Assembly: GCF_000829465.1 (NCBI RefSeq)
Contig: NZ_JXAL01000008.1
Coordinates: 1 to 64,000 of the forward strand
Direction of reading: 5' to 3'
Source: Cohnella kolymensis
Lineage (GTDB): Bacteria; Bacillota; Bacilli; Paenibacillales; Paenibacillaceae
Length of the DNA stretch: 64,000 nucleotides
The translations under genes and the position numbers were made by a program. The notes beneath the pieces were generated by a model, which ran no database searches, was not told where the DNA came from, and saw nothing but the letters and a program-made list of their open reading frames with translations. Position 1 is the first letter of the stretch; each line of letters starts with the position of its first letter. Of the stretch, positions 33,708 through 42,572 are shown piece by piece.

Positions 33708-35273
33708 ATGAATTTGTGGGAAGTCATAGTAAACAGACAAGAGGACATTATCAGCGCAACGATTGAGCATATTCAGATTTCGCTTATCGCTCTGTTGATT
33801 GCGATTGTCATATCAATACCTACAGGCCTGGCGCTTACCCGGTTTCCGAGATTCGCAGCCCCTGTGATCGGGTTTACGTCGTTGTTTCAGACGATACCGA
33901 GTTTAGCCTTGCTGGGCTTCATGATTCCATTGCTCGGCATCGGCATGGTTCCGGCGATCGTAGCTTTAACGGTGTATGCGTTGCTGCCAATTCTCAGGAA
34001 CACTTACACCGGAATCATGAATGTACCGAAGCCCATAAAGGAAGCCGGCGTCGGTATGGGCATGACAAGCCTGCAGGTGATGTTTAGGGTCGAGCTTCCC
34101 CTGGCTTTAAGTGTAATAATGGCGGGAATCCGAACGGCAACCGTAATGGTCATTGGCGTGGCGACACTTGCTTCTTTGGTCGGAGCGGGAGGACTTGGCG
34201 ACTTAATTTTCAGGGGAATATCCACGGTCAATATGGAATTGATTTTGGCTGGAACGATACCTGCTGCGGTGTTGGCAATCGTGTTTGACTTTGTGCTGGC
34301 TCGGATGGAGAAGGCTGTAACCCCAAGGGGGGTTAAACCGAGGGAGAGGGGCAGGTCCAAAGTTGTAAGAAGGATCGAGCTCATTTTGGGGGCGGCATTC
34401 GTCATTGCGTTTGTGGCAGCGCTAATTGTGAGAGCGAGCCCGTCGGGAGCCGATACGATTGCGGTGGGCGGTAAAAATTTCACCGAGCAGGATATATTGG
34501 TGCACATGATGGCCTCTTTGATTGAGGAAAAGACGGATTTACGGGTGAAGCGCAGCCCTTATTTAGGCGGGTCTCAAGTGACCCATAGCGCCCTTCTGAA
34601 CGGAGACATCGACATTTATCCGGAATACACGGGAACGGCATGGACAGCCGTACTTAACGAGAAGCCCATCAGAGGAAAACCCGAAGTGACGTATGAGGCG
34701 GTGAAAACCGCTTATGAAAAGCAGTTTAATGCAACTTGGCTGAAGCCGATCGGCTTTAACAATACCTATACTTTGGCCATGAGAAGGGAGCATGCCGAAC
34801 AGCTGGGTATATCGACCTTCTCGGAACTTGCGGAGAAGTCTCCCAACTTTGTGCTTGGCGCTACCCATGAGTTTCTGGAGCGGCCTGACGGCTATCAGGG
34901 GTTGAAAAAGATGTACGGCATGAATTTCAGGGAAACGAGGGGGCTCGAGCCCGGTTTAACCTACGGCGCGGTACGGGAAGGGACGACGGACGTGAATGAC
35001 GCTTTCTCGACGGATGGCCGTATTCCGGCTTTCAAGCTGCAAGTGCTGATCGACGACAAGCACTTTTTCCCGCCTTATTATGCGGCTCCCGTCATTCGCA
35101 TGGATACGCTGAAGGCACATCCTGAAGTGGAAGAAGTCCTTAATCTGCTGGCTGGAAAAATTGATGACAAGACGATGTCCTTATTAAACGCAAGAGTCGA
35201 TCTGGAGGGGCAGGAAGCGCGCGATGTTGCGGAAGACTGGCTGAAGAAAGCCGGCTTGCTGCAGGGAGATTGA
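33708..35273 (+). CDS. Fused permease / substrate-binding protein of a quaternary-amine or ergothioneine ABC importer
   Basis: This 521-aa protein joins two ABC parts. Residues 1-210 are a permease with about five helices and the inner EAA loop (KPIKEAGVGMGMTSLQVMFRVELP). After a linking helix (about 230-245), residues 250-521 form an external OpuAC-type binding domain (GGKNFTEQDILVHMMASLIE, SALLNGDIDIYPEYTGTAW, DVNDAFSTDGRIPA). The layout matches OpuB/OpuC-type fusions and EgtUBC, so betaine, choline, carnitine or ergothioneine are candidates. It starts 13 bases after the ATPase stop. Confidence 0.9.
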   Translation: MNLWEVIVNRQEDIISATIEHIQISLIALLIAIVISIPTGLALTRFPRFAAPVIGFTSLFQTIPSLALLGFMIPLLGIGMVPAIVALTVYALLPILRNTYTGIMNVPKPIKEAGVGMGMTSLQVMFRVELPLALSVIMAGIRTATVMVIGVATLASLVGAGGLGDLIFRGISTVNMELILAGTIPAAVLAIVFDFVLARMEKAVTPRGVKPRERGRSKVVRRIELILGAAFVIAFVAALIVRASPSGADTIAVGGKNFTEQDILVHMMASLIEEKTDLRVKRSPYLGGSQVTHSALLNGDIDIYPEYTGTAWTAVLNEKPIRGKPEVTYEAVKTAYEKQFNATWLKPIGFNNTYTLAMRREHAEQLGISTFSELAEKSPNFVLGATHEFLERPDGYQGLKKMYGMNFRETRGLEPGLTYGAVREGTTDVNDAFSTDGRIPAFKLQVLIDDKHFFPPYYAAPVIRMDTLKAHPEVEEVLNLLAGKIDDKTMSLLNARVDLEGQEARDVAEDWLKKAGLLQGD

Positions 35274-35280
35274 GATAGAC

Positions 35281-35319
35281 AGCCGGTGATCCGATGAGGA
35301 ACATCGGCTTTATTTTTGA
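35281..35319 (+). terminator. Probable terminator after the ABC operon
   Basis: CCGAT and ATCGG pair around GAGGAAC within a larger imperfect stem (AGCCGGTGAT...), followed by CTTTATTTTT. Confidence 0.65.
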
Positions 35320-35360
35320 TAAGATTGTAACGACCGACTTAATAGGAAGGAGAAACACAG

Positions 35361-36332
35361 ATGGATTATCGTCAACTCGGAAAAAGCGGTGTGCGTGTAT
35401 CTGCGCTAGGTTTGGGGACGAACGCATTCGGCTCACGCGCAGACCGTGCCGCTTCCATCCGCATTATTCATGAGGCACTGGACTCGGGGATCAACTTCAT
35501 CGACACGGCTAATACATACAGCGGCACCGAATCAGAGCGGATTATCGGAGAAGCTCTTGCCGGCCGCCGCTACGAAGCGGTGCTTGCCACGAAAGCCGGG
35601 CTTCCGCGGGGTGAAGGGCCGAATGCCAGAGGATCTTCACGCTATCACATTCAACAAGAGATAGAAGGCAGTTTGAAACGTTTGAACACAGACCATATCG
35701 ATCTTTATCAAATTCATACATTCGATCCTCATACACCTCTGGAAGAGACTTTGAGAACACTCGACGATCTCATAAGAGCGGGTAAAATCCGCTATATCGG
35801 CGCTTCCAATTATGCGGCATGGGAACTGATGAAGGCGCTGGGCATCAGCGACCGGCTGGGCCTGAACCGTTTCACCTCCATTCAGCCCTCTTACTCGCTT
35901 GCCGATCGGACACCGGAGCAAGAGCTTGTGCCGTTATGCCTCGATCAAGGTGTCGGCATTATTCCTTATTTTCCGCTTGCCGGAGGCTTGCTAAGCGGGA
36001 AGTATACGGATGTCAGTAACCCGCCGCCAGGCTCGCGGCTGGAGAAGAATCCCGATTTCGCCAAACGGATCGATTCGGAGCGAATGCGGCTCGGCCGCGA
36101 GGTCAGCCGGATCGCTCAGGACCTCAATACCACACCGGCTGCGCTGTCGCTGTCCTGGCTAATGACACGTCCCGCGGTTTCCACCATTATTGTGGGAGCA
36201 ACGAGAGTCGAGCAGTTGACGGAAAATTTGTCTGCAGCCTCGCTGAAGCTCGACACGGCAATACTGGAAGAGTTGGAGAGGCTCAGCTTACCGTTCCGGC
36301 ATGGGGCGCCGTTTGCCGTCTTTCGCATATGA
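35361..36332 (+). CDS. Aldo/keto reductase
   Basis: A 323-aa (alpha/beta)8 NADPH-dependent reductase of the YghZ/PdxI-like group. The opening MDYRQLGKSGVRVSALGLGT, NFIDTANTYSGTESERIIGEAL with the catalytic Asp and Tyr, catalytic Lys in LATKAGLPRGEG, and His in DLYQIHTFDPHTPLEETL are present. The C-terminal NADP site reads IIVGATRVEQLTENLSAAS. The substrate is unknown. GGAAGGAG precedes ATG 35361. The small HTH gene downstream overlaps its stop as ATGA. Confidence 0.93.
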   Translation: MDYRQLGKSGVRVSALGLGTNAFGSRADRAASIRIIHEALDSGINFIDTANTYSGTESERIIGEALAGRRYEAVLATKAGLPRGEGPNARGSSRYHIQQEIEGSLKRLNTDHIDLYQIHTFDPHTPLEETLRTLDDLIRAGKIRYIGASNYAAWELMKALGISDRLGLNRFTSIQPSYSLADRTPEQELVPLCLDQGVGIIPYFPLAGGLLSGKYTDVSNPPPGSRLEKNPDFAKRIDSERMRLGREVSRIAQDLNTTPAALSLSWLMTRPAVSTIIVGATRVEQLTENLSAASLKLDTAILEELERLSLPFRHGAPFAVFRI

Positions 36333-36544
36333 AATTCGAACTGGGCCGCTGCTTACTGTCTGAGCGATTGGCGGAGTCAGGTGTCACCCTGGATGATCTT
36401 AGTCGAACACTCCAATATAAGCCGGAGCGCTTATGCGACTTCATGGACAACAAGCGGATAATGCCGCTCAAGGTTGCCATATCAATAGCCGATACCCTGC
36501 GCTGTAATGTGACACAGCTGTACGAGCTGCATCCCAGCGGCTAG
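36329..36544 (+). CDS. 71-aa Cro/CI-type helix-turn-helix protein
   Basis: This small protein has an HTH at LSERLAESGVTLDDLSRTLQ and a YozG-like tail (VAISIADTLRCNVTQLYELHP). The ATG overlaps the aldo/keto reductase stop (ATGA), so it is translated by coupling to that gene. It may regulate its own operon. No catalytic or sensor domain is present. Confidence 0.85.
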   Translation: MKFELGRCLLSERLAESGVTLDDLSRTLQYKPERLCDFMDNKRIMPLKVAISIADTLRCNVTQLYELHPSG

Positions 36545-36550
36545 ACAAAC

Positions 36551-36580
36551 AAGTCCCGACGAGCTGTCGGGACTTGTTTT
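36551..36580 (+). terminator. Rho-independent terminator
   Basis: AAGTCCCGAC and GTCGGGACTT form a perfect 10-bp stem around GAGCT, followed by GTTTT. Confidence 0.93.
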
Positions 36581-36647
36581 GCCTTTATGTATATCCTTTT
36601 TGCTGATATAATCTTGAACGAATCCGTCAAGGAGGAGGAACGCTGGA

Positions 36648-37622
36648 ATGCCTACAATCAAGGATGTGGCCATAAGAGCGGGTGTTACGGTTACCACAGT
36701 ATCCCGTGTGCTCAACAATCGCGGCTACATAAGCCAATCCACCCGGGAAAAGGTTCATCGCGTCATGAAGGAAATGCACTATCAGCCGAATGAAATTGCG
36801 CGGTCTCTCACACGGAAAAGATCCATGATGCTGGGGATGATTATTCCGACCATAGCGCATCCCTTTTTCGGGGAGTTGACGAATTACATCGAGAATTACG
36901 CATCTTCGTTAGGTTATAAGCTTCTGATCTGCAACTCAAGAATGGACAAACAGAAGGAAAAAGAATACATCGACATGCTGAAGAGCAACCGGGTTGACGG
37001 TGTCATCATGGGCAGTCATACGCTGGATGTTGAGGAGTACGTGAAGCTGAAACAGCCTATCGTAACGTTTGACCGGCGGATTGCCGACATTCCGTACGTA
37101 TCTTCGGATAACTATAAAGGCGGTGTGCTGGCTGCTGAATTGCTGTTGAATAAAGGCTGTAAGAAGATCGCCCATATTTGCGGAAACTTGAGCTTGGATC
37201 TGCTGGGCAACAAACGCTCGGAGGGTTTTATTGAAACGCTGCGGCACCGCTCCATGGAACCCGCTGTCATTGAGCTCGGTACCGATGTGTTCGAGCACTC
37301 GGATTACGAGAGGGTGATCCTGAAGCTTCTCCAAGAGCATCCTGATGTTGACGGTCTCTTTGCGAGCAGCGACATTATAGCGATGAATGTCATTAAAGTC
37401 TGTTCGTCGCTTGGCATCAAAATTCCTGAACAGTTGAAGCTGATCGGGTACGACGATATCCAGTTCGCGGCTTTGATGAATCCGTCTATTACGACTATCA
37501 GACAGCCTCTTGAAGAGATGGCAAAGCTGGCGGTAGATCTCATTGACAGGCTGGCGGCCGCAGAGACGGTTCCATTAGAGCATATCCTGCCGGTAACGAT
37601 CGTAGAACGTGAGACAACCTAG
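36648..37622 (+). CDS. LacI-family transcriptional regulator of the sucrose operon
   Basis: A 324-aa repressor. The N-terminal LacI HTH (TIKDVAIRAGVTVTTVSRVLNN) and hinge helix (NEIARSLTRKRS) are followed by a sugar-binding core (LGMIIPTIAHPFFGELTNYI, ending SITTIRQPLEEMAKLAVDLI). It lies directly ahead of the sugar ABC/GH32 genes, where a perfect 16-bp palindrome overlaps the -35, so it should repress that promoter until sucrose or a derivative binds. It has its own terminator. The name ScrR/SacR would fit but is inference. Confidence 0.92.
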   Translation: MPTIKDVAIRAGVTVTTVSRVLNNRGYISQSTREKVHRVMKEMHYQPNEIARSLTRKRSMMLGMIIPTIAHPFFGELTNYIENYASSLGYKLLICNSRMDKQKEKEYIDMLKSNRVDGVIMGSHTLDVEEYVKLKQPIVTFDRRIADIPYVSSDNYKGGVLAAELLLNKGCKKIAHICGNLSLDLLGNKRSEGFIETLRHRSMEPAVIELGTDVFEHSDYERVILKLLQEHPDVDGLFASSDIIAMNVIKVCSSLGIKIPEQLKLIGYDDIQFAALMNPSITTIRQPLEEMAKLAVDLIDRLAAAETVPLEHILPVTIVERETT

Positions 37623-37627
37623 TCAAG

Positions 37628-37656
37628 AGCCCTTATCGACTTGATACGGCTTTTTT
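37628..37656 (+). terminator. Terminator after the lacI-type gene
   Basis: AGCC...ATC GACTT GAT...GGCT forms a stem with internal mismatches, followed by TTTTTT. Confidence 0.75.
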
Positions 37657-37667
37657 AAAGGACCTTA

Positions 37668-37723
37668 TGTCAAGCGCTTGACATGTCAAACGGTTGATAT
37701 ATAATCGTTTTGTAAACGTTTTA
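37668..37723 (+). promoter_or_regulatory. Sucrose-operon promoter with tandem LacI-type operators and a CcpA-like site
   Basis: TTGACA (37678-37683) and TATAAT (37700-37705) are 16 bases apart. TGTCAAGCGCTTGACA (37668-37683) is a perfect palindrome over the -35. TGTCAAACGGTTGATA (37684-37699), an imperfect copy, fills the spacer exactly. TGTAAACGTTTTA (37711-37723) resembles a catabolite-responsive element and would sit at the transcription start. The arrangement predicts specific repression plus glucose repression. Confidence 0.85.
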
Positions 37724-37776
37724 TATGATTCGGTTTACTTGCAGCAGGTGAAGTTCATATTAAGGGAGGAATACCG

Positions 37777-39087
37777 GTGAGAAAACTCAGTTCAACAACT
37801 GCACTGATTATGCTTCTTATTTTGACCGTAATTGTAAGCGCATGCGGCGGAAATTCCGGAGGAAACTCAGGTGAATCGTCAGGCTCTAATGACAGCGGCG
37901 GAAAGTCCGTCAAAATTACATTCCTGAATTCCAAATCCGAAATCCAGCAACAGCTGGCGGATGCCGCTAAGCAATTCACGGCTGCGAACCCCGGCATCGA
38001 GGTTGAGGTAATCACGACATCTCAATCGCAATCTCCTGTCGAGAAGGCGACTTCATTGTACTCGGCGGGCACGCCTGCTACTCTTGCCATGCTGGATGCC
38101 GGCGATATCGCGAAATTCAAAGATAAAGCTGCCGACCTTTCAAGTGAAAAATGGGTAAAGGATCTGGCCCAGCCTAACGAACTCGACGGGAAAACGATCG
38201 CATTCCCTTTTGCGATTGAAGGTTACGGATTTATTTATAACAAAGCGGTTGTCGATAAAGCGGCAGGCGGCAAATTCGATCCTGCAACGGTGAACTCGAC
38301 ATCGTCGCTGGAAGACCTTTTCAAAAAAATCGAAACTTCCGGCTCGGCCCCGCTGATCATCGGAAGCATGGACTGGTCGCTCGGCAATCACTTCCTGGCC
38401 CTCACTTACGCCGCTCAACCGGAGGGCGATGTCAACAAATACTTAGAAAGCCTGAAATCTGGCGAAGCCAAATTGGCAGACAATGCGGCATTCAAAGGCT
38501 TGATGGACACGTTTGATGTGATGAAGAAATACAACAAGGGCAAAAACGACCCTATGGCCGTTACTTACGAGCAAAGCTCCGCCGCCGTTGCCAAAGGGGA
38601 GGCTGCCATTACTTTCAACGGCAACTGGCTGATTACGGAGATGCAAAAATCCAATCCGACCGGCGAGTTCGGCTTCATCCCGGTTCCTGTAAGCAACAAT
38701 GCAAGCGATAAAGCAAACACCTCGCTCGCTATCGGTGCCACCAAGCAGGTTTTCATCGATAAAGAGAAAAGCTCGGAACAGCAGCAAGCGGCGGCGAAGA
38801 AATTCCTGGACTGGCTCGTCTATGACCAAGCCGGCCAAGATTTCCTTGTCAACAAGGCGAATGTCATTCCAGCGTTTAAGAACATCACTTTGCAGCCTAC
38901 CAACTCGCTTGCCAAAGCGATCGTAGAATATAACAATGCAGGCAAATCCATTCCTTTTGCAGGAAACGATGTGCCGGGCGATCACTGGAAAGTGCTTGGC
39001 GCCTCCATGCAAAAATATCTGGTAGACAAGTCAGACCGTGCGGCTTTGGCGGCTGAGGTTGAAGATTACTGGAAAAATGTAAAGTAA
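37777..39087 (+). CDS. Sugar ABC transporter substrate-binding lipoprotein
   Basis: This 436-aa extracellular protein has a lipoprotein signal (LILTVIVSACGG, lipobox Cys near residue 25), a Ser/Gly linker and the family-1 sugar-binding fold (ITFLNSKSEIQQQLADAAKQF, AIEGYGFIYNKAVVDKA, GEAAITFNGNWLITEM). It would capture sucrose or a related oligosaccharide for the two permeases downstream. GTG 37777 follows GGGAGGA. The ATPase subunit is not in this operon; as in Bacillus, a shared MsmX-type ATPase elsewhere is expected. Confidence 0.93.
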   Translation: MRKLSSTTALIMLLILTVIVSACGGNSGGNSGESSGSNDSGGKSVKITFLNSKSEIQQQLADAAKQFTAANPGIEVEVITTSQSQSPVEKATSLYSAGTPATLAMLDAGDIAKFKDKAADLSSEKWVKDLAQPNELDGKTIAFPFAIEGYGFIYNKAVVDKAAGGKFDPATVNSTSSLEDLFKKIETSGSAPLIIGSMDWSLGNHFLALTYAAQPEGDVNKYLESLKSGEAKLADNAAFKGLMDTFDVMKKYNKGKNDPMAVTYEQSSAAVAKGEAAITFNGNWLITEMQKSNPTGEFGFIPVPVSNNASDKANTSLAIGATKQVFIDKEKSSEQQQAAAKKFLDWLVYDQAGQDFLVNKANVIPAFKNITLQPTNSLAKAIVEYNNAGKSIPFAGNDVPGDHWKVLGASMQKYLVDKSDRAALAAEVEDYWKNVK

Positions 39088-39132
39088 TCACAGTCATTCT
39101 CTAACACAGCTAACTGAATACATCAGATGAAT

Positions 39133-39167
39133 GTCGATAGATAAGACCATCAACCTTGTCTATCGAC
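39133..39167 (+). repeat. Intercistronic hairpin after the binding-protein gene
   Basis: GTCGATAGATAAG and CTTGTCTATCGAC pair around ACCATCAAC with no strong T tract. Such stems often protect the abundant binding-protein message or attenuate the permease genes. Confidence 0.7.
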
Positions 39168-39210
39168 TTTCACTCTTTTTACCCGCATTAGAAATGGAGG
39201 AGATCGCTAT

Positions 39211-40096
39211 ATGATTTCTGAAAAGAATCGACTCAAGCGGCTGGGAAACCAGCTTTTTTTCACCGGTCCCACCCTGTTCGCATTTCTCGCAGTGATGATT
39301 GTTCCGTTTCTATATGGGATTTACATGACTTTCTTTGAGTGGGACGGCATCTCTTCCGTTATGCCCTTTGTCGGAACGGACAACTATGCTGCCGTATTTA
39401 ACGATAAAAACTTCTGGACGGCTATCTGGCTGACCGTTAAATATGTTGTTGCTACCGTTATTCTGATCAATGTGATCGCGTTTTTTTCTAGCCTATTTGG
39501 TCACATCAGGTGTGAGAGGCCAGAACTTCTTCCGCACCTCGATATTTACCCCGAATCTGATCGGCGGCTGGTGCTCGGCTTCATGTGGCAGTTTCTGTTC
39601 AACAATTTTTTTCGTCACCCTGGGACAAAAATACGGCTGGGTCTTATTCAGTAAAACATGGCTGGGAGATGAAACGAAAGCGTTCTGGGCGTTGGTTATT
39701 GTAACGGTGTGGCAGTATGTCGGATATATGATGGTTATCTTCATCGCCGGCTTAATGAGCGTTCCGAAGGATATATTGGAGGCTGCTACCATCGACGGCA
39801 CCAGTAGCTGGAAGAAGCTTACGCATATGGTGCTGCCTTTGATGGTTCCCTCTTTTATCGTCACCGTCTTCCTCTCTTTACAAAGAGGGTTTATGGTTTA
39901 CGACGTAAACTATGCCTTGACGCAAGGTGGCCCCTTCGGCAGTACAGTGATGGCTTCCATGCATGTCTATGACAAAGCCTTCAAAAGGTACGATTACGGA
40001 ATGGGGCAGGCAGAGGCATTTGTTCTGTTTTTTCTGGTGGCGGCGGCAACGCTTCTACAGGTCTATCTTAGTAAGAAATTGGAGGTCGAGGCCTGA
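39211..40096 (+). pseudogene. Sugar ABC permease 1 (MalF/UgpA-type), three small indels
   Basis: The complete protein is about 294 aa with six helices. The frame breaks three times within 130 bases: an extra T in the run at 39481-39487 (should read IAFFLAYLVTSGVRGQNFF), a missing C near 39567 (IGGLVLGFMWQFLFNN), and an extra T in the run at 39606-39612 (NNFFVTLGQKYGW). All lie in or beside homopolymers. The inner EAA loop (ILEAATIDGTSSWKKLTHMVLP) is intact. The net frame continues to the stop at 40094-40096, which overlaps the next ATG. GGAGGAG precedes ATG 39211. Confidence 0.88.
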
Positions 40097-40937
40097 TGAA
40101 ATCCCGGCTGCTCATCCAACGCGCACTCATCTATACCGTTCTCATCATCGCTGTCGTCGCTTTTCTTTTTCCCTTTGTACTGCTGCTGTTCAATTCATTC
40201 AAGTCCAACGCGGAAATCATAGATTCACCGCTGGCGCTGCCGACATCCTTTCATTTTGACAACTTCAAAATCGCGACACAGGAAATGAATTACTTCGGCA
40301 GCTTTGCCAATTCGCTGATCATTACCTTTGTAAGCCTCATCTTTATCGTGATTTTTTCAGCGATGGCTGCTCATTACTTTGTTCGTAATAACACGAAGAT
40401 GAATAATTTATGGTTTTTCATGATGGTGGCGGCGATGATCATTCCTTTCCAGGCCATCATGATTCCACTGGTGTCCATTTACGGTCAAAAATTGGGATGG
40501 ATCCAGACGCAGCCTCAGCTGACGCTGATGTTTATGTATCTTGGATTCGGCAGCTCTCTGGCGGTATTTATTTATCACGGGTTTATCAAAAGCGTTCCGA
40601 AGGAACTGGAGGAGGCAGCTATATAGACGGCTGTAACCGCCGGCAATCGTTCTTCCGGATCGTGTTCCCGATTCTGAAGCCGACATCGGTAACGATCGGC
40701 ATTCTGAATGTTTTATGGATTTGGAACGACTTCCTGCTGCCGGTGCTCATTCTGCAGAATGCAGGAAGAGAAAATTTCACTTTGCCGCTGGCCATTCAAG
40801 TGTTTAACGGTACCTACACGGCTGACTATGAGAAGTTCCTGCCTGCAGTGCTGCTCGTCACTCTGCCTATTCTCATCGTCTATCTCTTTGCGCAGCGCTT
40901 CATTATCGAAGGGGTAACCCAAGGCTCAATCAAGTGA
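40096..40937 (+). pseudogene. Sugar ABC permease 2 (MalG-type), one frameshift
   Basis: The complete protein is about 280 aa with six helices. The frame stops at 40626 in the EAA loop (KELEEAAI) and continues in the next frame as DGCNRRQSFFRIVFPILKPT. One missing T near 40622 (ATTATA read as ATATA) accounts for it. The ATG overlaps the stop of permease 1 (TGATG), and the stop overlaps the start region of the GH32 gene, so the operon is tightly coupled. It imports sugar with permease 1 and the lipoprotein. Confidence 0.88.
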
Positions 40938-40954
40938 AAAAGAAGGTGTTGTTT

Positions 40955-42436
40955 TTGGAACGGATCATTCATCCGGAAGCCATCAAGAGAGCGAACGAGT
41001 CGGTTGAGGCTGCATTGCAAGAGGCGGCGCACGATCCTCACCGCTTGGCGTATCACGCCAGCCCGCCGGTATATTGGATGAACGATCCGAACGGATTGAT
41101 CCATTATAAAGGCGAATATCATCTTTTCTATCAGCACAATCCGTATTCGGAGCAGTGGGGCGATATTCACTGGGCGCATATGAAGAGCAAGGATCTGGTT
41201 CATTGGGAGCAGCTTCCCATCGCTCTCGCGCCGAGCGAGGAATACGATATCGACGGATGCTTTTCCGGCAGTGCGGTGGAACATGAAGGAAAAATGTATG
41301 TATTCTATACGTCGAATTTGTATACGACTCCTGCCGGGCTGCCGGACGATCTGCTTCAACAGCAATGTGCCGCCGTGTCCGCAGATGGCATCCATTTCAA
41401 GAAACTCTCAGAGAATCCTGTAATTAAAGCGCCTCCGGAACCAATCGGACAAACCAATCATTTTCGCGATCCGAAGGTGTGGAAGCATCAGGACAACTGG
41501 TATATGGTACTGGGAGCAAAGAAATATGACCGGGGAAAAGTGCTCGTGTACAAATCTGCCGACTTGATTCACTGGGAATTTCTGAATGTGGTCACGGAAA
41601 GCGACGGTTCCATGGGGTATATGCACGAATGCCCGGACCTGTTCAGTGTTGGCGGTAAAGATGTGCTGCTGCTTTCTCCCGAAGGTGCCGGAACAAAAGA
41701 GGATCCTAGATTGTCAGGCTATTATATTGGCGAGTTCGACTATGAAACCGGACATTACCGGCATGAGGCGTTCCGCAGATTGGATTATGGCTTTGATTTT
41801 TACGCTCCCCAGACGATGCAGGGTGCCGGCGGGAGACGCATTCTATTCGGGTGGATGCCGATGGACGGCAAAGCTTTGAATAAGAAATGGGCCGGCGCGA
41901 TGACGATTCCGAGGGAAGTTAAATATAGCGGTGGAAACAGGCTGCAAATTGAACCGGTCGAAGAAATGAAACGGCTGCGGGGATTGCATCATGCTGTTGG
42001 AGAATACAGGGTCACGGCCGGCCAGGTTCAGCCCATACCCGGAATCTCCGGCGAATGCGTTGAAATGATCGTTACCTATGATCTGCAAACGACGGATGCG
42101 ATAGAGTTTGGGCTGCAGGTTCGCTGCTCGGAAGACGGCCGCGAGAAGACGGTTATTAAATATGATAGGGAGACGGCACAAGTTATTTTTGATCGGAATG
42201 ATTCCGGAGCGGGAGATAAAGGGGTAAGGGGCTGCACGATTGAGGACGGTCAGAATCGAATGCTGCGTCTGCACATTTTCCTGGATCGTTCGGCACTGGA
42301 GTTATTTATTAATCAGGGGGACTATGTGATGTCCGGATTTATTTTTCCTGAAGAGACGAGTCAAGGCATTCGTTTCTTTGCGAATGGTGGTACTGCTCTA
42401 ATCCACAGTATTGATTTCTGGCAGCTTGCGCTTTGA
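40955..42436 (+). CDS. GH32 sucrose hydrolase (sucrase / sucrose-6-phosphate hydrolase type)
   Basis: This 493-aa cytosolic enzyme splits sucrose-type beta-fructosides. Catalytic residues can be read: nucleophile D44 in WMNDPNG, transition-state D172 in FRDPK, acid/base E225 in HECPDLF. The C-terminal beta-sandwich follows (about residue 340 onward). Since the operon imports by ABC rather than PTS, the likely substrate is unphosphorylated sucrose or a fructo-oligosaccharide. TTG 40955 is preferred because GAAGGTG lies 6 bases before it; GTG 40934 overlaps the permease stop. Confidence 0.93.
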   Translation: MERIIHPEAIKRANESVEAALQEAAHDPHRLAYHASPPVYWMNDPNGLIHYKGEYHLFYQHNPYSEQWGDIHWAHMKSKDLVHWEQLPIALAPSEEYDIDGCFSGSAVEHEGKMYVFYTSNLYTTPAGLPDDLLQQQCAAVSADGIHFKKLSENPVIKAPPEPIGQTNHFRDPKVWKHQDNWYMVLGAKKYDRGKVLVYKSADLIHWEFLNVVTESDGSMGYMHECPDLFSVGGKDVLLLSPEGAGTKEDPRLSGYYIGEFDYETGHYRHEAFRRLDYGFDFYAPQTMQGAGGRRILFGWMPMDGKALNKKWAGAMTIPREVKYSGGNRLQIEPVEEMKRLRGLHHAVGEYRVTAGQVQPIPGISGECVEMIVTYDLQTTDAIEFGLQVRCSEDGREKTVIKYDRETAQVIFDRNDSGAGDKGVRGCTIEDGQNRMLRLHIFLDRSALELFINQGDYVMSGFIFPEETSQGIRFFANGGTALIHSIDFWQLAL

Positions 42437-42449
42437 TCGTTCTATCCTG

Positions 42450-42487
42450 AACGCCCTATCCTCATCGAGGATGGGCGTCTCTTTTTT
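42450..42487 (+). terminator. Rho-independent terminator of the sucrose operon
   Basis: ACGCCCTATCCT pairs with AGGATGGGCGT around CATCG, followed by CTCTTTTTT. Confidence 0.93.
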
Positions 42488-42572
42488 GATTGATGTCGGG
42501 AGGATTATGAAATAAACTATAAAAATAAGCTTGCACGCTTGGTTGCTCTACCCAGGTTAAGGGGGATTATGT

